Of a DNA stretch of 64,000 nucleotides, positions 21,668 through 31,266 are shown one piece after another. Each line of letters begins with the position of its first letter. Position 1 is the stretch's first letter. The translations under genes were made by a program, and so were the position numbers. This DNA is from Stemphylium vesicarium. Its lineage: Eukaryota; Ascomycota; Dothideomycetes; Pleosporales; Pleosporaceae. The notes below the pieces were generated by a model, which ran no database searches, was not told the origin of the DNA, and worked only from the letters and a program-made list of their open reading frames with translations. The stretch is taken from the NCBI GenBank assembly GCA_004380135.1, contig QXCR01000093.1, forward strand, positions 1 to 64,000, given 5' to 3'.

Positions 21668-24600
21668 ATGCATAGACATACAATGTCAGAGTCGGCGGGC
21701 ATGCCGTCGGCGCGCTCCAGCAGAACCCACAGCTTCAGCAGCGATAGAGCTTCATCCCTTGCCAGCTCCGTCAACTTCCAGATGCCCACCACCGTGCGAC
21801 CGTCGCCCGCCTACATTGCTGCCTCGGTAGCCTCGCAAACAGTCACGGACCATCTCAATGCTCAGTTGCGCGAAGAAGACGCCGACTGCGACGAGCTGCA
21901 GAACGCCGTCTTCTCGGAACAGGCATTGTCCCTCCTAAATGCCTTCCTCGACCACCTGCTGTTCGCCTTTCTCTCTTCGGCGCGCTCGCCATCTCTGACT
22001 GCGATCCGACCGGCTATATCCGATGTGCTCAAGCCGCGACTCGCCCGCGAGGCCATGGAAGCCGCCGACGAGGAGCTCCAGGGACTGTTGGCCGGGGAGG
22101 ACGATGACGAGTTCGCTGCGCAAGATGGCAAGACGGTTTCCAACTGGGACGTAGAGAAGATATGGAAGCGTACCCGCTTGCGCATCATGGTCTACACGCG
22201 TCTGGGCGAACTGGAGGATGAAGACGAGGAGAGGTATGTCCAGCAGGAGCGCGGCCTCAGCATGGACGATGACGACGACGACGAAGCTGGCCTAGTATCC
22301 TGGGCATCTGCCATCTTCTTAACGTCTGTCATAGAATACGTCGCCGAGCAGTTGCTGCTGGTCTCTGGCACCGCGGCCTTTACGCGTATGGCATCCAGGT
22401 TGAAAAAATTAGCCCAGCAAATGGAGCAAGACGAGGAACAGCCCGTCCTCGAGCGGCTCACTATTGAGGAGCCAGATGTCGAAAAGATTGCGCTAAATGC
22501 TGCGCTCGGCAGGCTCTGGAGGACGTGGAGGAAGCGCGTACGGTCGCCTATCTCCCCGCTTTCGCCCGGACGAGGCATGCGATCCGCCTCAAGCTACTCG
22601 AGCTTACACGTGCGCAAAGCCAGCCGCGACACCATCAACACTGTGCATAGTGAGTTCGAGCCCCTACACGAACACCAATCTACCGACTTCGAGCCCCTGC
22701 CCGAACACCAGCCTACCGAGACCGACATTGCGGCCAACATACCTCTTCCCATAGGCCACAACGATGTCAACGAGATCGAAGTGCCTGGACTGGCCCCCAC
22801 ATACGAAGACGATGCCGAGAGCGAAGGCATGCAGACACCCATCCCACGAGTGCAGCGCCCTTCGAGCGTGTTGATGCTGGCTCCTGTCGAATCTTTCAGG
22901 AAGAACAGAAAAGAACGTCCCATGTCTATGCCCATGCGGCCAGCTCCTGCCTTCACTGTGCCTGCACACTCCGTCGATGAAGAAAGACAGTCTTTACACA
23001 CTTCAGATGAGAGCGATGATGGTGGTAATGCAGGCCAAGACGGCATCTCTCGGGAGGACCATGCGGAGACCCCAGAAGACGACTCCCCTGAGGCGGACGC
23101 CTCGATGGTGGCATTTGCAGCAGCTACAGGCATGGGCTTCAGAATGAGCACTGCCGGGTCCACCAACAACAATGACACAGAGAAATTCGACGTGGCCGAA
23201 AAGGCCAACGATACTGCCACTGAAACCGAGCCAAAGGTGATGCGCTCCAAGAGAATGTCGATAGAACGGCACGGGCCTCCTGGGCTGGTGCGCACCTTTT
23301 CAACACGCAGCTCGAGCCTCAAGTCGCCTGTACACACTCCTGTAGCAACGCCGAAAGCATCCGTGAACGCCGAAGGGAGATCGTATCTCGACGACGACGA
23401 CCTGTCTGATGAGGATACCGAGCAGCACAAGGCCATTGGCGTCGCGCGGACTGCAGACAATGCCGTTCGATCGGCGTCTACCACTCCAGAAGAGTCTCCT
23501 GAGCACCACAAACGTCCAGGTAGTGGAGGCTTCGTCGAAGTACAGCCTCGTAACTCCACCGCGACATCACTATCATACCGCGATTCCCCTCCCCCTGACA
23601 GCAGGCCTTCCTGGATCCCAGAACGTTCGGTAGTCCGACAAGATCCCAAGAGGAGATCTCTGACTAATGGTGAATTTGCCTCGAGCCCGACTCAATATGA
23701 GGGCCCTACTAGCGCTCCACGCAGGCAGGATGCGCCTCGCTCAGCATCCAGAGGGTCGTCACTACCTGCTCTACAAGAAGTGGACAGTAATCCAATACAA
23801 CCCAAGGAAAAGGCTGCGTCCATACGCACTGCAAACCGCACCTCCCTTAGCTCGGAGAGTATGAAACGGAATTCTACCGTAGCCAACCAGGATGGCCCCG
23901 TGCAGGCACCCGACCGAAGGCTGCAACGCATCTCTACCGAGGAATCAGTACGCTCCCATCAAACGACACCGGAAAGGTCTCCATCAGACAAGGTTTCGTT
24001 GAAGCGAGGTGCCTCGACCTCATCCTCGCTCAGAAAGCAAGGTGCATACCCCGTCGCTTCTAGTGGGCGCGATTCGAGCTCTAGTCACCGTTCGCGGGGC
24101 CTGAGTGGTCGCATGTCGGAAGAAGACCGGGCGCGTGAATTCGACTCTTTGGTAAAGGGACAGGATACGGTAAAGTTTACATTGACACCGCAAAACATGC
24201 GAGACCTCGACGTAAGTCGCGGTTGCTACTCCTTTCCTGGCACCACTAACACTAAGCAGGAAGCCCCCGTTCAGAAGCAGGAGGAGCCTCGCAGAACTTC
24301 TGGATCTTCCGTTACCGTCTACCCCCGCGCCAGCGCTGAAGACAAATCTTTCGGCACTGGTAACCTTCCCAACACGACAGCGCCTAGAGCCAAGGTCCCC
24401 ACTGCACCCCAACACAAGCCATCGCCTAGCCGCAAGGTAGTAACTAGGCCTCTCGCAAGAGACCCGAAGATCGAATCTGAATCGATGCGCGACTTTGCCG
24501 ACTTCATCCGGTCCACTGGCCCTACGCCCGGACAGGAGAAACCTGTGCAACCTTTTGTCAACATTAGTGGAAACAGCCAGAAGTCCAACAACAACTCCAC

Positions 24601-25621
24601 ATCCTCATTGGGTCGTAAGATGTCCACCAGACAATCGACATCTGCCAATGGAAGTTCAAAGCCAAAAGTAAGCATGGAGCCACGCAGCCCAGCCGGTCTA
24701 AGCACCGGCAACGGGGACTTGATCGACTTCATCCGCCAAGGACCCCCTGATGCCAACAACGGACAGCCTAGGATTCCCCGGAATGTGGCTCCATTTCGAA
24801 CCACCGTGGATTCAGATCAGTTCGACAGCATGCTAGGGGGCCATGGCAACGTTGAGTCGGCCTACGGCTCAGCGGCCTCGACACTAGAGTCAAAAGATAG
24901 TACCCAGACGATCAACTCGCGGACGGGCCTGATTCCCTCCCCCAGCGTGGTGCATCCAGCATATTCCAATGCGCCACAGCAGTTGAGCGGAAGTATGGCA
25001 GCCTCGCATGCAGAGCCTCAGATTACCCGAACTCGTCGACGCGTCAAAGACCCGTATGCCATCGACTTTTCCGATGAAGATGAGGAAGAGGAAGAGGAGG
25101 AAGAGGATGACCAGCTCACTGCCCTGCCTGCACCGACACAACCACAGGCACCGCGGCAAGCCCCGGTACAACCACCCCGACAAGCAGCGCCTCGACAAGA
25201 GAGTTTGATGGATTTCTTGAATGGCCAGGAACCCCCAACGACCAGCAAGCCTCAGCCTTTCATGCTCAGCGAGGAGACTATTGCTGCTGCACGTGCACGT
25301 GCAAAGACCTCTAACCCATCGACCTCGGCCTCGACTACACCACGTAACGGTAACAGCAGTGCACCACCCTTTGGCGCTGTTTCTTCGTCAACCGTCGCTT
25401 CCGATGCTCCGCGTGCATTCAAGCCACGTCTGCAGGCTAGGTCGCCTGCATCTGGCGACATGCGTGGCGGCTCACGCACAGCCACCAGTGATCTAGCCGA
25501 CTTTTTGAAGAACTCTGGGCCACCTGAACCACCCGCGTCATATGCCGCGCCGGCCAAGGAAGAGAAGAAGAGCAGGAAATTCTGGAGGAGCAGCAAGAAG
25601 ACTTATGGTGATTTGCCGTAA
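21668..25621 (+). CDS. Large, mostly disordered fungal protein with helical N-terminal domain
   Basis: The frame runs from ATG 21668 (a second ATG lies five codons on) to TAA at 25619. Unspliced it gives 1317 residues; removing an intron at 24212-24259 gives 1301. Residues about 40-270 look folded and helical: an acidic helix pair around 60-150 and an EYVAEQLLLVSGTAAF helix around 215-230 that resembles part of a histone-fold helix. The remaining thousand residues are rich in Ser, Pro, Thr and Glu, with many SP/TP sites typical of phosphorylated linkers. Repeated short blocks of DFADFIRSTGP, DLIDFIRQGPP, LMDFLNGQEPP and DLADFLKNSGPP form a recurring motif in the last third. An acidic run (EDEEEEEEEEDD) lies near residue 1140. 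The tail is basic (KKSRKFWRSSKKTYGDLP). I recall similar filamentous-fungal proteins but no confirmed function. Confidence 0.8.
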   Translation: MHRHTMSESAGMPSARSSRTHSFSSDRASSLASSVNFQMPTTVRPSPAYIAASVASQTVTDHLNAQLREEDADCDELQNAVFSEQALSLLNAFLDHLLFAFLSSARSPSLTAIRPAISDVLKPRLAREAMEAADEELQGLLAGEDDDEFAAQDGKTVSNWDVEKIWKRTRLRIMVYTRLGELEDEDEERYVQQERGLSMDDDDDDEAGLVSWASAIFLTSVIEYVAEQLLLVSGTAAFTRMASRLKKLAQQMEQDEEQPVLERLTIEEPDVEKIALNAALGRLWRTWRKRVRSPISPLSPGRGMRSASSYSSLHVRKASRDTINTVHSEFEPLHEHQSTDFEPLPEHQPTETDIAANIPLPIGHNDVNEIEVPGLAPTYEDDAESEGMQTPIPRVQRPSSVLMLAPVESFRKNRKERPMSMPMRPAPAFTVPAHSVDEERQSLHTSDESDDGGNAGQDGISREDHAETPEDDSPEADASMVAFAAATGMGFRMSTAGSTNNNDTEKFDVAEKANDTATETEPKVMRSKRMSIERHGPPGLVRTFSTRSSSLKSPVHTPVATPKASVNAEGRSYLDDDDLSDEDTEQHKAIGVARTADNAVRSASTTPEESPEHHKRPGSGGFVEVQPRNSTATSLSYRDSPPPDSRPSWIPERSVVRQDPKRRSLTNGEFASSPTQYEGPTSAPRRQDAPRSASRGSSLPALQEVDSNPIQPKEKAASIRTANRTSLSSESMKRNSTVANQDGPVQAPDRRLQRISTEESVRSHQTTPERSPSDKVSLKRGASTSSSLRKQGAYPVASSGRDSSSSHRSRGLSGRMSEEDRAREFDSLVKGQDTVKFTLTPQNMRDLDVSRGCYSFPGTTNTKQEAPVQKQEEPRRTSGSSVTVYPRASAEDKSFGTGNLPNTTAPRAKVPTAPQHKPSPSRKVVTRPLARDPKIESESMRDFADFIRSTGPTPGQEKPVQPFVNISGNSQKSNNNSTSSLGRKMSTRQSTSANGSSKPKVSMEPRSPAGLSTGNGDLIDFIRQGPPDANNGQPRIPRNVAPFRTTVDSDQFDSMLGGHGNVESAYGSAASTLESKDSTQTINSRTGLIPSPSVVHPAYSNAPQQLSGSMAASHAEPQITRTRRRVKDPYAIDFSDEDEEEEEEEEDDQLTALPAPTQPQAPRQAPVQPPRQAAPRQESLMDFLNGQEPPTTSKPQPFMLSEETIAAARARAKTSNPSTSASTTPRNGNSSAPPFGAVSSSTVASDAPRAFKPRLQARSPASGDMRGGSRTATSDLADFLKNSGPPEPPASYAAPAKEEKKSRKFWRSSKKTYGDLP
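24212..24259 (+). other. In-frame 48-nt intron inside the large disordered protein
   Basis: The segment starts gtaagt, has a branch-like ctaac at about 24246 and ends with cag. It is 48 nt, the common intron length of this window, and contains no stop, so both spliced and unspliced transcripts keep the frame. The 16 encoded residues would include a cysteine and look unlike the surrounding sequence. Confidence 0.75.
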
Positions 25622-28619
25622 GAGTTGGATATTCCTCTTGGGGTCAGTGGCTGAAATAATGAACTTGCACGCTTTGTTTTTTTCTTTTTACGGTGCAAAA
25701 CTACGACTGGAAAACTGCTCCTTGGATAGAAGCTATTAACATTCTCTGGGGAGGAAAAGTGAGACTACGGAATTTGTAGTTTGTTGATGGACGAGGACGA
25801 CCTTTTCTCCGATACCCATTCTTTTGTTGTTGTTTTTACATTTCTACTTTGGCAAAGTCTTGGCTGTTAGGTCATGGGCTGTTCTATTTTTTTGAGGGGA
25901 GGTGAAATTGGATTTCTAATAGTGAAGATAGTACATGTTATTATTTTTAATGAAACACACCTCATTGAATCTCAAATGATTTCAGGGTCACTGTTTGGCT
26001 GCGTGATTGCAGGACCTAGTTGCCATTAGAACTTCGGCTAAGTACAGTAACAATACAGCGTCTTGCGGGAACAATTCCGAAGATGCGTTCCGTTTACCCC
26101 CATCTGCCTCGGTACATATATCTCCCCTTGCCCAGATACGCCAGCTCCAGTCCGCCCGCGCCCAACCCTACCAGCTGAATACACACCAAATATCGCGGGT
26201 GTTTGACTAAACAAAAAATGTCACCTCGGCAGTATAAATACGGCACATTTCCCAGTCCAATATCGCCAGCTCTGCTCGCAGAAAACATCCAGCCACGGTA
26301 TCGAACACACACTCGACGCCAAAGCCAACACCAAGCACACGCCTGCCACACCCCAATACAAACGCCACTAGCCGTTGTTTTCCCTGAATCAACACGTAAG
26401 ACGTCACTTGTCCTGCGGGCCTGCAATGAACGGGGCATTGCTGTGACGAGGGCGAGGGTGGTACGGGTTTTGGTCGTACTCGCTGATGGCGAGTAGAGGC
26501 GGGGTTTGTGTGAGCGACTGGATGCGGGATATTGTTGCGCTGCATGAGCATGATGTGGGTGTTTTGGTACAGCTGGGACTCGGGTGGGCAGAAGTTGAAA
26601 GAGAAGGAAGAAGGTTGAAGGGAGGGATGTGGGGTGGGAATTGGGGGGATGGTGAGTTGAGTTTGGCATTTTGTTTATTTTGCTGGGCTGGGCTGGGCTG
26701 GGGTGTGCATATGGGAGGTGTATGTCTCCACCATGTGTGTGTGCTGATTTGCGTACAACGAAAGAAACATCTCAATATCCTGTTCTAACAGAACCGCTCG
26801 TTCACTAAAAGAGAAATGAGAAACCGCGATGTGTCTCTCTTTCCCTGAACCCCAGGAAGTGAAAAATATTTTTCGATTGGGAGCATGTTCCTGCGCCGCT
26901 AGAAAGTGGCTTCGCGACCTTGCATGTGGAAGTCGAAAAACACACACTTCCGAATGATGGAGTTCGAAGAAAATGCACTTCATCATCAATCATGTTTTAG
27001 TGGACTTGAAAGACTCTTCGAATGGGCTTAGCAGGATGACGCGGGATCTTGGCTGTGCAGCCGTCGTATGGGGAAAAAGAAACTCATCGTTTTACATGTC
27101 GCACTGTCGGGTGCGGGTATTGTGGACAGAAAAACTAGGAAAGAGTGTCTGTTATATTGAATGTAGCATCCTAGCTGAGCTTATATAAAGGTCATCGCAC
27201 GGCATTATTAGTAATAAGGTTCCCGACAGCGCTTGGCCTGCGACACTACATCATAGAGAAAACCCTCCTTAGCCGCTTGCTATGTGTTTGATGCGAGCTA
27301 TACGGTATAATTATTTAGTCTAAAGAAAGTGACGTAGGCAGGATGCCGATGTAAAAATACCGCTGCACCGCACTCTTCCTCTTTAGCAGAAAACCTTCCC
27401 GCGTTCCAATAGCTACTGGAGTAAGTGCTGAGAGCTGCCTTTCTTCAAAATCTGGCATGTTTGGTGCGTGTTCTCGGGTCGCTTTGTTCTATTCAAGAAA
27501 GAAAATCCCCCTGAAAAACTGAAAATTCCCGTAGTTGAACAATTTCACATGCGAGCCGCTTTGCTCTATCTCGTGAGGGTCGATTTCGTGGGTGTTCATT
27601 GCCTATTTCAGAATATGTGTAAGCACGGCTAGGGCCGCACGCGCCGGGTCCCCGCAAGTGCACAGATCACCCCCACTGCGTGGAGCATTATTCTAGAACG
27701 AACTGGTCCGAGATTTCTGGACACCCTCTTTGCTCTGTCCATACAAATATCGTCATGCAGCCGTTTGGTCGCTTAACTTGCTGCGCTGACGCAATTGCGT
27801 CCTTCCTCATGGGGCCTAGCAAAGCAACAGCGATCCGCTCATCGTACGATCTACGCGCATAGGTCCTCTGTCACCGGAAAAAGCATGCAATTAGGGGCAC
27901 TCCCTGCATCATCTGTCAACGGCCTTCGAGAACGCTGCTGGGTAATATCTACGTATCGGCTCTACCCGCAAGCCCCTCCCGCAGCTAGATGCACCCGCCT
28001 TGCGCTGTGTCTGGCGAGACGTCGTGACGCGACAATTCTTCACGCTACATACTATTCGCCGTCCAATTCCAATTATTTGGGCTTGTCATTGACATTTGCA
28101 TTCAGATTGCGGGCAATCTAGCACCAAATTTCTTGCACCAAAGCACATGCATAAAGTCTTCGCTGTCTAGTTCTAGAGCGGCATTTAGCCACTAACAATA
28201 TTGGAAATCTGCGGCCAATGTAATTGGAAAGGGTAGGATCAGCAGATGCGAATGGGGACTGTTGGTAAACACATGGTCGCAAAAGAAAGCACATTTTAAT
28301 CTCGACGAACACGTCGGCTTACCCGGAGGTTACAACCAGAACGCCATGGATACACTAGTCTACCTCACCCATTGGTTCAGTGAACAGAGTCAGTCTTAGA
28401 TCAACGCATTTGGTGTGTGATCCATCCACTTTTCGTTGACCTTGCTTGTCGCCCCGTCCTCTGAAAGCAGGTGTGCCAACACCCACGGAGACTCTGGTGG
28501 ATGTATCCCGAGAAAGAAGATTAGCGCATACGATTATTTCCAACAGCGAGCCGAGCTCGAACTTCCCCTCTCCTAGACATTGATCTTGCTAGGCACTTGG
28601 TCGGGGAGCCGTCGCCCCC
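25622..28619. other. 3-kb stretch without a convincing gene
   Basis: Positions 25622-26000 are AT-rich and suit a 3' untranslated region. A tataaat-like site at about 26232 is followed only by short proline/histidine-rich frames without motifs. Positions 26850-28600 show no coding signal that I can support. The final part is the promoter of the beta-propeller gene. Confidence 0.45.
26681..26702. repeat. Short tandem repeat of a gggct unit
   Basis: About four copies of a 5-bp unit (tgggc/gggct) sit in a G-rich stretch. Nothing suggests a function. Confidence 0.6.
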
Positions 28620-28627
28620 TATATAAA
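28620..28627 (+). promoter_or_regulatory. TATA box for the beta-propeller-like gene
   Basis: tatataaa lies 109 bp upstream of the ATG at 28729. The leader between them is C/A-rich and ends in acagctATG. Confidence 0.6.
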
Positions 28628-28728
28628 GCTTCTCTCGGGGTGCTACTAACAGCTAAACCATCAGTCTACAGCATTGAACCACAACATCTTCAGACGATTG
28701 TTTCCAATCAATCATCTTCAATACAGCT

Positions 28729-30756
28729 ATGACTCCCTCTGCAACAATCGAAGAGCGAATTAACCGCCTGCGGGCCGGTCTCCATGGCGAAAAGTCGCGG
28801 ATGATTTCAGGCCAACCAGATGATCTTCACATTTTCACCTCTATTGCTCTGCATGCCCTGGGTCGCCAACGACGCGGTAAAATGCCGCTCAGCAACCTCG
28901 AAGAGTTGACCATGGGGCTATTTGACAAGGTCGTCGATAACGACGGCGAGCTTGATGCCTACGTCGACGCAGTGTCATCTGCAAGACGCTCCAGATCCGC
29001 GGGCGGTTGGCTGACACCGGCAACCCTGTCTCTCGGCGAAGACGAACCATATACCAAGGAGCATTTTCAGAGCGATTTTGCATCCAGCAACGCTGCCAGC
29101 CAGAGCGGATCCCCACAATTTGATGCCAACGTCCGTATGATCGATCCTGCAACAGGCGAACGGCTCGGCTCGGACGACACACTGTTCGAAGCGGCAGCCA
29201 AAGAAGCAGGACGCTCCACTACCTTATACTGGAGTGAACCCCCAACTTCAGCTGGCGGTGTCAACCCTTTGAGTTCCTCGCTCAAAGGTCCCCGTATTAA
29301 ACTCCAACCCACGACCCATTACTGTCATAAAGAGTCAGGAGAAGTTGGGAAGGATGAGATTTACTGGACTTTATCATCTGGTTCCAACTCCGGAGACCGT
29401 CTTAGAGAGAAGCAAGTAACTCCAGAGACAGGCGCTGTTTCAACCGGAAATTGGTACGATTTTCCAGGAGGATACGTCCTTTTCGATGGGCGTGTGAAAG
29501 AAACGCTATCAGCTCACATTGTGTGCTGGGAAGCAGACCACAGCAACAGCGCTTGGTACAACAAGTTGATACAGGTAGCATATCAAATCTCTGAAGCGAG
29601 CGCGAAAATGTCCGTTATTACTGGTGATCCACTTCTGGACGAGTTGATCGGATTCATTCCAGGCTTCAGCCAACGACAAGAAGTTCTCTTTTGGATGCAG
29701 CAAGTATCAAAACTCATCGGCGATTTCCTGCAACTGTTCAGGAACGAAGACGACAAAGTCGCAGAAGTTTACTTGGCTTGGAACGTCGCAGCCCTGGACG
29801 ATCTTCTCGCCTCCAACGCCAAGAACGAAATCGGTGTTGAATTCAACGGGGGTAGTGGAGGGCATCATAGATTGTGGATTAGTCGTATTCGTCAACATGA
29901 CAATTTCCCAGACCAAGTCGTGACGACGCTCACGTCTGCCGATCTCAAATCCTGGCAGCCGACTCAAGGCAACAACGTGAATGGTGCCGTTGCTATGGAC
30001 GATCATGGGGGGAAATTATGGTCCGCGGTAGTGCTGAACGCCAATGGCCATATCACCATTACCGATAAACCACTGGTACATGCTAGTGATTTGCAGACGG
30101 TCCCCAACTGTAGCGTTCCGGTACGAGCAGACATAACCGCCGATGGCAATGGTGTGCACATCGCCGCCCAAGGCTTCAACCAACTACTCTTCATCTTCGA
30201 GAAAGGATATACGTCTTCCTCATGGTCGGCAAAGGGTTTCAGCAATATCACCATTGCCAAGGCTCCAAACATCTGCACACTCCGAGATACGGTAGTTTGC
30301 ATATTCTATGGCTTCGATAAGAACCATCAATGGATGAAGAAAATCAACGGCAGCTGGGGAGCAGGCCACAGGATCCAGGCGCATGAACCATCACCCTATG
30401 CTGCTGGTGCCTGCGTACACGGAGATCATATCTACTACTTCTACGCTGACAAGGCTTTCAAGCTCCGGGTAGCCATCGTGAACTGGGATCAGGTAGCATA
30501 TGACCAGCCAAGCTTTGAAGATTATGGTCTCGGTGTATATGAGACCCGCGGAGGTATTTCCGCAACGGTGTGGAAAGACCAGATCTACATTGCATATTCA
30601 ACGGTCGACCCGGATAGAAAGCCGTGCATTGATCGCTACGTGATCAATCAGCAGCGTCTGGAGAATGTGCGAATATTTGATGATTTTTGCCCGGCGGGTG
30701 ACCCGGCCCTTGGGGTTGCAAATGACCAGCTTCGACTTACCTATCGAAAGCTTTGA
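28729..30756 (+). CDS. Intronless 675-aa protein with a C-terminal beta-propeller-like half
   Basis: ATG 28729 opens an uninterrupted frame to TGA at 30754. No signal peptide is present. Residues 1-100 are helical. Around residues 195-285 is a block with CHKESGEVGKDEIYW, NWYDFPGGYVLFDGRV (near 241) and CWEADHS (near 265), which resembles a domain I associate with bacterial proteins having a C..E...(D/K)DE.Y signature. Residues about 290-350 are helical. Near 370 is NGGSGGHHRLWI, and from about 385 to the end come repeated strands with W/F positions and Asn/Asp-Gly turns that suggest a sialidase- or lectin-like propeller. No catalytic residues can be named. Bacterial origin by transfer is an inference from the domain flavour and lack of introns. 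The neighbours do not suggest a pathway. Confidence 0.7.
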   Translation: MTPSATIEERINRLRAGLHGEKSRMISGQPDDLHIFTSIALHALGRQRRGKMPLSNLEELTMGLFDKVVDNDGELDAYVDAVSSARRSRSAGGWLTPATLSLGEDEPYTKEHFQSDFASSNAASQSGSPQFDANVRMIDPATGERLGSDDTLFEAAAKEAGRSTTLYWSEPPTSAGGVNPLSSSLKGPRIKLQPTTHYCHKESGEVGKDEIYWTLSSGSNSGDRLREKQVTPETGAVSTGNWYDFPGGYVLFDGRVKETLSAHIVCWEADHSNSAWYNKLIQVAYQISEASAKMSVITGDPLLDELIGFIPGFSQRQEVLFWMQQVSKLIGDFLQLFRNEDDKVAEVYLAWNVAALDDLLASNAKNEIGVEFNGGSGGHHRLWISRIRQHDNFPDQVVTTLTSADLKSWQPTQGNNVNGAVAMDDHGGKLWSAVVLNANGHITITDKPLVHASDLQTVPNCSVPVRADITADGNGVHIAAQGFNQLLFIFEKGYTSSSWSAKGFSNITIAKAPNICTLRDTVVCIFYGFDKNHQWMKKINGSWGAGHRIQAHEPSPYAAGACVHGDHIYYFYADKAFKLRVAIVNWDQVAYDQPSFEDYGLGVYETRGGISATVWKDQIYIAYSTVDPDRKPCIDRYVINQQRLENVRIFDDFCPAGDPALGVANDQLRLTYRKL

Positions 30757-31266
30757 GTTTACGGATTCAGCGAGGCACATCACTATGTTAACTACGTACT
30801 ACACGGGCTTGGATTAAGGTAGAATTTCACTACGGAATCAATACTATAGTTGAGTGAATCAAAGAAACGTGCACAAACCCTCCACTGCAGCGTCCTGCAT
30901 AACACGTGGTTATATGCGCGCGCAACTCAAAACGGTGGAAAAGAGTTCACGTCAATTCTGCTGGTGTGCCGAGCGGATTGGGAGTGCGTGAAAACAGCGG
31001 ATGAATGCGCATGCGTGCGACCGGAGCGAGACCGCGATATTAACTGGTGAGCGGGCAATGACAACATTAATACGAAAGCTGGAAGAATGGCGCGACGCTA
31101 GAGCTTTTTATACAACCATCTCGTGTCATAGTTTTCGGCTGTATCTGCACATCACATGTCTTCCGGGCTCGGAATGGTATTGTAGTGTACGCGTGACCAG
31201 CTCATATTTATCATGACTATGACAGTACGATCCGAAACGCTGTATGTGTATGTTGCGCGACTGGCC
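30757..31266. other. Convergent 3' flanks, no gene seen
   Basis: About 500 bp lie between the stops of the propeller gene (plus) and the carboxylesterase (minus). No additional gene is supported. Confidence 0.5.

Noticed and set aside
22594..23649. A 351-codon minus-strand open frame
   Set aside because: It lies wholly antisense within the large disordered protein and is Ser/Arg-rich as expected of a shadow frame.
26094..26775. Overlapping minus-strand open frames rich in Pro, Ser and His
   Set aside because: They are low-complexity, overlap each other in different frames and have no motif or splice support.
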